Source: Pyrenophora tritici-repentis (lineage: Eukaryota; Ascomycota; Dothideomycetes; Pleosporales; Pleosporaceae). From it: DNA of 64,000 nt. Positions 55,001 to 64,000 of this stretch are shown here, piece by piece. Location of the stretch: positions 7,440,001 to 7,504,000 of the forward strand of contig NC_089390.1 in the NCBI RefSeq assembly GCF_003171515.1, in the 5' to 3' direction. The stretch's first letter is position 1; the number at the start of each line of letters is the position of its first letter. The notes beneath the pieces were generated by a model. The model was not told where the DNA came from and did not search any database. It was given only the letters and a program-made list of their open reading frames with translations. Made by a program: the position numbers and the translations under genes.

Positions 55001-57185
55001 ATAATCTCTGACAGAGTCCTCCCTTAGACATTGTAATTAAAGATTTTGCCTAAAAAAATCTTCTCTAATAATTAGAGTAAACTGCTTATTTAATTATCTC
55101 TTAAGAAAATCGAACAGATCCCACGAGACTCGATAGAATAGTTAGGGGGATCGCTCTCTTGTCTCCGAGAGATCACCTGTGTGGCATAGGTAGTGGCACA
55201 ATGCTCACACTCTAGCCGTCGGGTGCCTTCGATCTTAACGTTCTAGGCAGCTTAGGCAAGTGCCTACAAAGCTTTCTAACTTAGGTAGCCTAATCTTTAA
55301 TACTATAAAAACTTATTATCTAATCGAAGTTTTGGCTAAGCTAATTATCTTACACTATTTACTAATAGTAGTAGTATAGAAGAATAATAGAATAGCTTAT
55401 ATTTAATAAAGGCTAGGTCATAGGCGAAGTAGAGCTTTTTAAGGATAACACTGTACTCTATATATCTAGAATAGATAGTCTAATTATAACTAGTGTACTA
55501 GAATCTAACTTTTTTAAGTAAGGCTTTAGAAACAATGTTAACATAAAATCCTTGAATAACTACAACGTTCTTGAGTAATATGTCTTGTAGATTGTCTAGT
55601 CTATTAAAGAAATCTTTAAATAGTTAATTACCTATCCCTAAGACTAGCAAGGATTAAGTACTAGCCTTAATTATTAGGTAGTCTAAACACTTCTTATAAG
55701 TTCCAAAGACTAATAGGTTCTAATTATTAGTAAGGTAGAGCGCGCCACCGCCGTCGAAGATCGTGCTATAGGAAAATAGGTAACTACTATAGTTAAGGTT
55801 AAAGATAGTATTACTTAGATCCCTTCAAGTGCGAGGATTAATAATATAAGCTATTATAGTGTTGGTAGTCTTAGACTTTTTAGACGTTTGCTAAGCGGAA
55901 TTAATTTTCTATCTAGCTTATTTTAGCTGTGTAAGCAGCGTTAAAAACTTAGAACTATAAAGCCTTTAGTTAATTATCCTAGTATCCGTGTTAGATAAAT
56001 ACATTAGAGTAGGTCCTAGATTAGATTTTCTAGTAATTGCCTATTAAAGCCTGCAGTATTTAATAGGCTCCTAAAAATAAGATCGCTTGCTAAGTTTGCA
56101 CGGATAATACTTCTATAGTCCTCTAGTTAATTCTCTAGAGTTTCCTTCGCTTAGAGCGGATTTACCGCTAAACGTAGAGAATACTTTAGTTAATCTACCC
56201 TTTCCGCTAGATGCTTCGTGCTCTTGCATAGTTAAGTTAAACACTCTAGCTATATTATTAAGGCTTATAGTTAGCTAACCTATAGCTAACGCAGTCGTAA
56301 TCATTTATCGAAAATTACGTTCCTAGTTAGAAGCGATCTTTGCCGCTAACGTATCTAGAAAGTTAGTAATAGCGAGATTACCTTTAACTTCGTAAAGTCT
56401 AAACGCTTAAGCTTTTATATAGAGAGCCTGCTAATCGTTAAACTACTTATCTACATTAGATTAACTAGTTTTAGCCTTCTCTAAGTAAGCCCTGTATTAT
56501 ATACGCAGGAGGTTCTTAGTGTTTGAATCTGATGGCGAGAGACGCTTCTTGAGCTCCCTAACTATAGCCTGTAGAGTGGATGTTCCGCGCAGGAGTTGCA
56601 TAGTAATTAGTAGGAGCAAGTCCTAGGAAACTATACGATTAATCCACTTATTAATATTTGCGATCTTCGAAGTCTTCTTAACCTAGTAGTTATATAGGAC
56701 TTTGTCAACGCAAGTATCCTCCTTATAATTTTTAACAGCGAGCTAGTAGGCTGCCTTCTTATAATTGTACTCCTTAAGAGAAACCTAGTATTTAGGCGTC
56801 GGCTCTAAGGTAGGCGAGGTAGGCTTAACTAGCTTAGGTGGAATAGCTAGATAGACTAGCTCGAGGGATTCGATCGCTAGCATAAGAGTGTTAACATCTA
56901 GGTTAATATATTCCTAGACTCCGCGATCGCGCGAGTGTTTCTTAAGCAGCGGGAACTATAGGTGCTAGTCTTTATAGGCATATAGGATGACATTCGGTGC
57001 TAGGATTTTAGGGTTATAATCTATAATAGTCTTCTTTGTCTTAGGATTAATTAATAGACTTAACGAGAACGAAAGTAATAAATAGAGAGAGATAAACAGA
57101 GCAATAATCTAATTGTGTAACTAACGTAAAAAAGGTGCGCAAGGAGAATTAATACTGCGATCTTAAAACGCCGGGCTTATAACTA
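55001..57185 (-). pseudogene. Copia-1 gag to integrase region, RIP-degraded
   Basis: Minus-strand remnant following the 5' LTR. Around 56,700-56,520 a frame reads INKWINRIVS, then DLLLLITMQLLRGTSTLQAI and VRELKKRLSPSDSN, like a copia Gag. Elsewhere it is too mutated to read. No intact ORF above 60 codons remains. Confidence 0.5.
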
Positions 57186-57379
57186 TAATAGTTAGGATAA
57201 CATCGATTAGATTCGTTCAAGAGTGGGATCATTGATTGCTCTAAGGATCAGAAAGATTAGACGGCTAGTCTGGTATTTGTACATGATGGATCAGTCCCTT
57301 GGCACGGATCCGGAGTCTCAAAGACCCGATCCGATCACGTGATCATCCGACGTCCAACATCAAGTCCATTTCCGTGACA
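57186..57379 (-). repeat. Copia-1 LTR, right (5') copy
   Basis: 194 bases, counterpart of 42676-42869. It directly abuts Ty3-B sequence at 57380. Confidence 0.75.
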
Positions 57380-60327
57380 ACTTCTATTAAACCCTACATC
57401 TCCTTAAATAGTCTAACCTATAACCAGCCACTATAACTAGCAACCGTAGAGAAATTAGAGTTTAGGAGGTAGCGGAGGCAGCGGAGCAGGCGGCAATAAG
57501 TCCACTCCCTCTAACAGACCCTAGCACAGTAGATCTAGCTTAAGATCTAGCCCCCGTAGCCGCTCTAATATCTAGGTTAAGGTCTTCTATTACTTAAATT
57601 GTTATTTTGACTATCTTAAGAAGAATTACACCTTTGAGGCTATAAGAGGTTACTACTCTAAGGAACTAGTCGCCTTTTTTAACTTATACCCTAAAGTTTA
57701 GGACTCTCTTAAGAAGGCTATTACTGATAATAGCGTACCCGTTAGAGAGCTAGCCCGCCCTCAGGTTAAGGGCGCCGCAGCTAGCGTTACCTCTACCTCT
57801 CCCTAACCTTTAGAAAATACTTAGTCTCTAGCAATAGTCGCCCCTAGGGACCTCCCTAGCATAAGAAGCTACCCCTAGTATAACTACTAGCACACCCCTT
57901 AATCCCCCTTGCCCCTTTTGTCGAAGACAGCGAAAAAGAAGAGAAGTTACATCTTAACCGCTTTATTAACGATTCTTTAACTCTAGCCTTTTCTCCTACA
58001 ATAGATGTTAGCTCTAACAATAAGTCTAACCTAGATCTAACTCTCTAAGTAATTATAAACTGTATTAAAGTTCTAAAATAATAGAGCTAGACTAGATTCT
58101 AGATTACTATCTTAGCTATTACTGCCGCCGCTATACGCGGTGATAAGTATTAGCCTCTAGTAGGCTAGCAATTAGTCTTTAAAAGAATTTTTCCTTCTTA
58201 TCGCTTCTCTTCTTAATACGTTAAAATTATAGGTAATACTAGTTGTACTTCTCTCTTTATTAATTCTTCTTATGCCCGCGCACATAAATACAACCTTATC
58301 TCTCTCTTCTAGCCTGCTACTCTAGAACTCGCTAATAGCTCTCTAGTACTAGGCGTTCCTTATATAGCCTAGGTAACTATTATATTTAGCACCTACATCA
58401 AAGATATCCTAGCCTATATTACTAAGTTCTCTAGCGTCTAAATAATCCTAGGAACGCCCTAGTTTTAAACCTATAAACCCTAAGTTAACTAGAAAGATGT
58501 ATCTCTAAGTTTTAACTCAGAGCACTATCTAATTAACTATATCTACGATTACTAACCCTATTATACTTAGAGCAGCTAGCACTATAAGTAACCTCTCCCC
58601 TAGGTCCCTAACCCTTACTAGAAGGTTACTCGTTACTCTAAAGTACGCCTACTAATTAATGTAGCCTTTATCTCTAGCTATATAGCCGTAGTAGCTATCT
58701 ATTATAACTAAGATATTTATATTACCTCTTACGATAAAATCGGCCGCATCGCCGAGCTATCTAATAAGGAATAGGAGGACACTTAGCACGTACGTGCTGC
58801 AGGAGCTAAAGTGCTCCTAGAGGATTACGAGAAGTTCCGCGATAAGATAACACGTCCGCATATAATAAGATAAGAAATCCTTAAGTAATTACCTAAGGTC
58901 CTTTATCCCTTATACTAAGGTTTTATCTTTAAAGAAGCGGACGAGCTCCTACAGCTCTAAGGTAACCTTAACTATAAAATTAAACTTAAGCTTAATAATA
59001 CCAGCTAGCTAGCTAAACCGTTATTCTAGCGTCTACGCCTAATATCCTAAGATAAAGCCTAAGCGGTGAAACTCTATATAGACGATATAATTAAGAAAGG
59101 ACACATTAAACGCAGCACTTCCGCCTAGGCTATACCCTTTCCTGTTATACGTAAGCTAGATAGAGGGATCCGCATATGCGTCGACTATTGCGGTCTAAAC
59201 GCCTACACTATTAAGAACAAAAATGCCCTACTACTAATCTAGGACATGCTTGCTAAGCTCTTAAAATCGCGATACTTCTCTAAGGTAGATATAATCGCCG
59301 CATTTAATAAAATACGCATTAAAGAAGAATATAAACACCTCTCCGCTTTTATTACGCCCTACAGACTCTACTAATATACTATTATACCCTTTAGCATATA
59401 TAATAGCCCAGGAACCTTCTAAGCATATATTAATAACATCCTATATAAATACCTTAATCAGTTCTATATAGCTTACTTAGACGAAGTAATTACTTTAGTA
59501 AGACTCTTGATTAATACAAGAAGCACCTAGTATAGGTAGTCTCTTAGCTCGCAAACGCTAGATTACTAATAGATATTCTTAAATCCGACTTTATAACGGC
59601 AGAGGTTAAATTCCTTGGGCTTATTATTACTACTAATAGTATTAAAACAGACCTAGACAAGGTTAGCGCTATTTAAGACTAGAAGCTCCCGCAATCTCTA
59701 AAAGATGTACAAGCCTTTTTAGGTTTTGTCAACTTCTACCGCTAATTTATATGTAGTTTCTTAGATATTGCTAAACCTTTAACGCATATCACTAAGAGAG
59801 ACCCTAAGCTATTTAAGATAACTAAAGAAGCTAAGCGCTCTTTCCTCGCACTAAAAGTCGCCTTCTGTAGCGACGTAGTGCTCGCCTGCTTTAACCCTAA
59901 CCTAAAGACTATTATAGAAACTAACGCATCTGACTATGTATACGCAGCAGTGCTTTCCTAGGTCTAGCTAGATAAATTAGTCTAGCTAGTCGCCTATCTC
60001 TTAAAGAAGATGTCGCCTACAGAGTGTATTTACGAGATATACGATAAGGAGCTCCTCGCTATAGTCTGCGCCTTTAAGGAATAGAGGCTAGAACTCGCAA
60101 AAGTTCCTAAGGCGGTAGAAGTGCTAATAGACTATTGTAGGCTCAAATACTTCTACTCTAAACGTAATCTTAATTGTTAATAAGCCTGCTAGGCTTAGTT
60201 CTTAGAGGAATTCAACTTTTGTATACAATACCGCCGTAGTAAATAAGATACTAAACCTAACAGCCTTACCCGCCGGACAGGAGACTTGCTAGACTCAGTC
60301 ACGGACGACTAGGTCCAGCACTAATGC
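57380..60327 (+). pseudogene. Ty3-B: RIP-ruined relative of Ty3-A (gag end to RNase H)
   Basis: Colinear with Ty3-A bases about 37,470-40,420, beginning within gag (CTTCTATTAAACCC versus CTTCTGTCAAACCC) and ending after RNase H (GGTCCAGCACTAATGC). Differences are nearly all C-to-T and G-to-A, giving many TAG/TAA codons, while blocks without CpA/TpG are preserved (for example CTATACGCGGTGATAAGTAT). No coding capacity is left. It is cut on the left by the Copia-1 LTR and on the right by the Copia-2 LTR. It retains the one-base positions lost in Ty3-A near 37,566 and 37,842, and GAG in place of the TAG at 40,294. Confidence 0.88.
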
Positions 60328-60498
60328 TGTCAGATAGCAGGCGTGTCGAGCCGAAAGTGCCAACACCGCTAGCCAATAACGAGTTAGGGTCTTAGCAGAA
60401 CAAAACTCTCAGCGCGCACCTTAGAACAGAATAGAGAGATAATTATCAACAACTATTAATTTTATCCACTTTGTGTGACATCTCATCTTATTTTAACA
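60328..60498 (+). repeat. Probable Copia-2 5' LTR
   Basis: TG...CA-bounded 171 bases at the junction with Ty3-B. The 3' boundary is a guess from the TTAACA end; no second copy is in the window. Confidence 0.4.
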
Positions 60499-61848
60499 AT
60501 TAAGAGTCTTACTGTCTCTATAAAGAGCAACAAACACGTAATAATAACGATAAACTAGAGCTAGAGGGACGCGATAGTTATCTTAACTAACTTAAGTAAA
60601 TAGATCCCCTAGTACCGCTAAATGAAGATGTAATGCGAAGCCCTAGAGATCTAGGACATTGTAGATCTAGCGGGTAACACTTAGCCTCGTATAAAGCTAA
60701 CCAAACCTCTCCCTCTACTTATATCTAACTATAAGCTAGCCGCTGCCCTAAGAAATACATTATTAGCTTTATCCTCTACACGAACTGCGAGAGCTAATGC
60801 CTAAGCGCCTATACAAGATATAGTCAACATAGTTAACCTTGCTGTTTAAACTCTAGCTATACTAGCTTAATACTTAGAACTCTTAGCGGAGGGGAAGGAG
60901 GCATACGATAGGGACTTAAGGGAATTCAAGATAGTTTTTGAATTATATAAAATACGCGATCGAAACTATCGAGACAAACGTATAAATATTACGGCAATAA
61001 TTAGACACCTAAACGTAATAGTTAGCCTACACCTCTAAGTAAGCTACTTTAAGGAACATAAAACTCTCTACACTTAGATTATAAATCTCTGGGTAGCAGT
61101 TAAAGTAGACCTTAACGATAAGACTAGAAGGGTACGAGAGAGGTACCACGATTCCTTAAGACCTATAAGAAGCCCGCAAAATTAGGAATTATAGCTTAGT
61201 AAATATAACTAAGCTATAACTCGCGCCGAAGCCCTAAAGATAGGGAACGTAATATAAAGTGAACTAGTTATAGACGACTTCCTCAAAGTTGTCTCTAAGA
61301 TTGCCTTAGTATAGATAGTAATATTTACTAAAGCGGGAAGCGACTAGAATAATATAGAAAAAAGGCAGATAGTAAAACTTTTCCGCTAATACATAAGCCT
61401 AGCTCACCTAACACGAGGCAAATTAAGAAGTGCCTTTATAACGGGTGAAGTAGCCTACGCGGCGAGCAGTGAATCTAACTTGAATACATAGGGGGACGCC
61501 TTATGTGTGCAAACTAGAGCGCTATCTACTAACCCTAGCTAGGGAAACTAAAGGTAAACAAAGAAACGCAAAATAAATGTACCTAGTAATAAGTCTAAGT
61601 AATTTTAGAAAAGGAATATAGTAGAAGCTAGCGATATATATCCTGCTTATAAATAACGCTATAGTATTAGTAGCTGCTACTATATTGACCTAACTTTAGA
61701 GACCCTAGACTAGTTTAAGCTAAATAAATACATTATAAAGCTACTGTAGTACAAACTTTAGCATAATGTAGACTTATAAAGAATAATATAGGAAATAAAC
61801 CTGGAAACAAAGCGACTACGCCTAACTACAGCATTACAATTAATTATA

Positions 61849-61903
61849 ACATGATCCATGGGCGAGCGGCGCACACGGGCGAGCGGCGCACCCCACCAAC
61901 TTT
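61849..61903. repeat. Fot1/pogo TIR, left
   Basis: 55 bases, reverse complement of 63648-63702. Internal duplication of GGGCGAGCGGCGCAC, a likely paired transposase binding site (inferred). Confidence 0.95.
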
Positions 61904-61968
61904 TGCAACTTTAAAGCGATGCATCTCAACAACGCGATAATATTATTGCTAGATATTGATACAGTAGA

Positions 61969-63621
61969 TTACTCTATATTAATAGTATCAGTCTTGCATG
62001 TGCGCGAGTTGTGCCCAGTCTCCTTGCACCTAGTGCAGCGCCTTTGAGCCCGCTGGCTGAGGCCTGATCGCGCTCCTCCTTGACGCTCTTCATGAGCAAT
62101 CTGCTGGTCAGCCTCATTTTGAGCCAGTATATCCTCTCCAGCTCCCTTTGTGAGTACTCCATGCTTCTGTATACGCCTTTTAGAGCGCCGCCTACGCTCT
62201 GAGGCTGCGCTATTGGCCTTCTCAAGACTAGAGATCCGATCGCGCATCAGCTCAGCAGAGAGCATCATCACCTCGGCGCCCTTCTTTAGCTGGTCAATCG
62301 CCATAATAATTGAAGCTGGTGATGAGCTCTTGTGCTGGCGCACGCGCTCACGTATTAGGCTTGACTGAGCCTCAAGCTCACGCGCGTTGCTCGGCGTTTG
62401 AGCTACCCAGGGAGCCTCTGGCAGAGCTGCTGGAGGAGTAGGTGTACGCAGTTGTACATCTACCTTTGATAGAACAGCCTCTGGTTGTAGAGGAACAAGG
62501 CCTGCGCCGCGGAAGGCTGAGCAGATATTGGCTGGCGTGAACGCTTGATCAAATGCTGCCTTGAACGCTGGCAGAAACTCTAGCTTGGTGATGTGGTTGA
62601 TGTGGTTGCGCATGAGGCTCTCCACCTCACGGCTGTACGCGCGCTTCAATGGCGAGAAGCAGCCAACATCAAGTGGCTGGAGTAGGTGAGATGAGTGAGG
62701 AGGCATACAGAGCGTATGGATATTGTTCTCCTTGCAGAGCTCCTGGAACTCTAGAGATTGGTGGCTCTTATGGCCATCAATAATAAGCAGGCGACGCGCG
62801 CCTACACTACGAGCCTGCGTGTGAGCGTTGAAGTGCTTTAGCCACTCAACTCCAAGCTCATTATTCGTCCAGCCATTATCGCTGACTGCGATCGCCCAGT
62901 CGCGTGGGATCTCAGCTTCCTTATACCAGGCTGATAGGTGGTACTGGCCAGCGAAGATGAGGAACGGTGGGACTGACCAGCCAGCAGCGCTGATAGCAGC
63001 GATCAGCGTTACCCACTCGCGATTGCCTGGCTGAATACTCTTCGGCCTGCCTCTCCTCTCTGCTCCTGTTATAACTAGCTGCGTTGTAATCTTGCCCATC
63101 ATAAAGCCAGCTTCATCAAAGTTGTAGACGTCCTCATCGCAGATACCTAGCTCAGCCTTTGTCTCTTCTACAAGCTTAAACCACCTCTTTATTAATGTTG
63201 CATCCTCACAAAGAGCTCTCTGCCTATCGTACGCTTGGTTGAAACACGTCCGAAGACTGTCTGTACGCTTAACAAAGGTAGATGGCCAGTTGACTCCAAC
63301 CTGCTCTCCACCACGCGCAGCCAGCAGCTTATCAGCCATATCACGTACAGCTGTGTAGGTAGGCGCAAATCCACGCAGATCTAGCTGAAGTATATAGCTA
63401 ATAATCACCTCCTCTTCTCTCTGGGTAAGCTTCCTTGAGTTGGGCGGGCAATCGCGTCGGGCAGGTATACCAGCGCGTCGGCGGCGGAGCGTTGTTTCGG
63501 CTACGTTGTAGACTACTGCAGCAGTACGGGTACCTTGGATCTGGTGCGCATTAATAGATGAGATAGCAAGCTGAATATCTGCTTCATTTGATAGTAATTG
63601 AGTAGCGCTGCGTTGAGCCAT
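61969..63621 (-). CDS. Fot1/pogo DDE transposase with C-terminal zinc knuckle
   Basis: Single ORF of 550 residues from the ATG at 63621, 27 bases inside the right TIR. The N-terminus holds a psq-type helix-turn-helix ([35 protein letters not shown]) and a CENP-B-like second helix-turn-helix ([20 protein letters not shown]). The DDE domain shows [12 protein letters not shown] (first Asp), [12 protein letters not shown] (second Asp) and [20 protein letters not shown] (third Asp), with all three catalytic acids present. A predicted coiled coil around residues 450-490 precedes [14 protein letters not shown] at about 529-542, a CCHC knuckle. It looks fully functional. Confidence 0.95.
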   Translation of the reverse strand: MAQRSATQLLSNEADIQLAISSINAHQIQGTRTAAVVYNVAETTLRRRRAGIPARRDCPPNSRKLTQREEEVIISYILQLDLRGFAPTYTAVRDMADKLLAARGGEQVGVNWPSTFVKRTDSLRTCFNQAYDRQRALCEDATLIKRWFKLVEETKAELGICDEDVYNFDEAGFMMGKITTQLVITGAERRGRPKSIQPGNREWVTLIAAISAAGWSVPPFLIFAGQYHLSAWYKEAEIPRDWAIAVSDNGWTNNELGVEWLKHFNAHTQARSVGARRLLIIDGHKSHQSLEFQELCKENNIHTLCMPPHSSHLLQPLDVGCFSPLKRAYSREVESLMRNHINHITKLEFLPAFKAAFDQAFTPANICSAFRGAGLVPLQPEAVLSKVDVQLRTPTPPAALPEAPWVAQTPSNARELEAQSSLIRERVRQHKSSSPASIIMAIDQLKKGAEVMMLSAELMRDRISSLEKANSAASERRRRSKRRIQKHGVLTKGAGEDILAQNEADQQIAHEERQGGARSGLSQRAQRRCTRCKETGHNSRTCKTDTINIE

Positions 63622-63647
63622 TGTAGATTAAGATCAGTAAGGTGAGT

Positions 63648-63702
63648 AAAGTTGGTGGGGTGCGCCGCTCGCCCGTGTGCGCCGCTCGCCCATGGATCAT
63701 GT
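63648..63702. repeat. Fot1/pogo TIR, right
   Basis: 55 bases, perfect inverted partner of the left TIR, followed by the TA duplication. Confidence 0.95.
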
Positions 63703-64000
63703 TAACCTACATTAAGACATCATAAACACTGGACTTAGTCACTTATTAATAAGATAGACGCGAGATCTTAAGGCTAGACGAGGGCATAATAAAAGCGGCA
63801 TTTAATGCGAGCAATTAAAGATACCTATTAAAGGATGTATTTATTCTGGATTCTAGCACGACGACGTATATCTGCAATAACCTCTTGAGGCTTAAAGATG
63901 TACGCCCGCGTACGATAGGAGATCACATTTAGGCTAGCAACTTAAGGGCTTAGATATAAGGATATAGAGTAGTTAAGGTAACGATAGAGGGGGCTTAGGG

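Larger units (their letters stand above)
42676..57379 (-). mobile_element. Copia-1: RIP-degraded Ty1/copia element with nested insertions
   Basis: Two direct copies of a 194-base sequence at 42676-42869 and 57186-57379 read as LTRs of a minus-strand element (on that strand TGTC(G/A)CGGAAATGG...). In element orientation a G tract, ACTGGGGGGTG, sits just before the left (3') copy, as a polypurine tract should. The interior on the minus strand has a copia integrase core end and a reverse transcriptase with FYVDDILL near 52,550, in copia order, riddled with stops. Ty3-C (44791-51504) and a solo LTR (54777-54995) are inserted in it. The flanks ACTTA (left) and ACTTC (right) are only a near match, and the left flank is not Ty3-B, so pairing of these two LTRs is probable, not certain. 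Confidence 0.65.
61849..63702 (-). mobile_element. Intact Fot1/pogo-type DNA transposon with 55-bp perfect TIRs
   Basis: 1,854 bases flanked by TA on both sides (61847-61848 and 63703-63704), the target duplication of Tc1/mariner/pogo elements. Terminal inverted repeats of 55 bases (61849-61903 and 63648-63702) match perfectly by eye, starting ACATGATCCATGGGCGAGCG. Each contains the 15-mer GGGCGAGCGGCGCAC twice. One uninterrupted transposase gene lies between them. There is no sign of RIP, in contrast to the Copia-2 DNA around it and the degraded sister at 34,560. Confidence 0.96.
60328..64000 (+). mobile_element. Copia-2: RIP-degraded copia-like element running off the window
   Basis: Starts at a sharp break in Ty3-B with TGTCAGATAGCAGGCG. 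An LTR of about 171 bases (60328-60498, ending TTTTAACA) is proposed. Behind it a plus frame reads a copia Gag-like MKM-CEALEIWDIVDLAG with RIP stops. Degraded sequence continues to 61,848, is interrupted by the intact Fot1 element, and resumes from 63,705 to the window end. Only one LTR is visible, so the assignment rests on the ends and the Gag-like words. Confidence 0.5.

Noticed and set aside
1..64000. CRISPR arrays, operons, riboswitches and tRNA genes
   Set aside because: The window is fungal nuclear DNA. I saw no regularly spaced short repeats and no cloverleaf-like sequence, though a tRNA scan was not run.

Overview
This window is nuclear DNA from a filamentous ascomycete. The evidence is short GT-AG introns of about 45-110 bases, compact divergent and convergent gene pairs, fungal orthologues (VAC14, VMA12, COQ1, HIS7, IMP3, PRP6, ATM1, AIM24), a laccase ending in the ascomycete DSGL plug, and repeats degraded by C-to-T/G-to-A transitions of the kind left by repeat-induced point mutation (RIP). 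A Dothideomycete such as a Pleosporales member is plausible, but the sequence alone does not fix the species.

Bases 1-34,509 are gene-rich. From the left: VAC14 (5' end cut by the window), VMA12, COQ1, HIS7 and IMP3 form a housekeeping block. Next comes an accessory block: a Baeyer-Villiger type flavin monooxygenase, a TRI12-like MFS exporter, a GPR1/FUN34-type acetate transporter, a secreted laccase and a secreted nucleoside hydrolase. A 5'-truncated LINE with a 15-bp target-site duplication lies at 18,586-20,191. After it come a sugar/polyol MFS transporter, a LENG1-like Cir_N protein, a conserved protein of unknown function, PRP6, ATM1 and AIM24. ATM1 and AIM24, both mitochondrial, share a 262-bp divergent promoter.

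Bases 34,510-64,000 hold no host gene that I can support. They form a nested transposon island. I read these layers: a degraded Fot1/pogo copy (34,560-35,327) hit by a solo LTR and by Ty3-A (35,328-42,550); a RIP-degraded Ty1/copia element on the minus strand (Copia-1, 194-bp LTR copies at 42,676-42,869 and 57,186-57,379); inside it an intact Ty3 chromovirus (Ty3-C, 44,791-51,504, 418-bp LTRs that look identical, GGCCT target duplication) and a solo LTR (54,777-54,995, CCCGC duplication); Ty3-B, a RIP-ruined relative of Ty3-A (57,380-60,327); a second RIP-degraded copia (Copia-2, from 60,328 off the window); and inside that an intact Fot1/pogo transposon (61,849-63,702, 55-bp perfect terminal inverted repeats, TA duplication).

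Ty3-C is the most interesting object. Its gag and pol lie in a -1 relation, with a canonical slippery heptamer in the right phase. Gag carries a CCHC knuckle plus three CX4CX2H motifs. Between pol and the 3' LTR, on the opposite strand, is an ORF whose cysteine spacing fits a fungal Zn2Cys6 cluster. Copia-1 appears to have its own antisense, spliced, cysteine-rich gene in the equivalent place.
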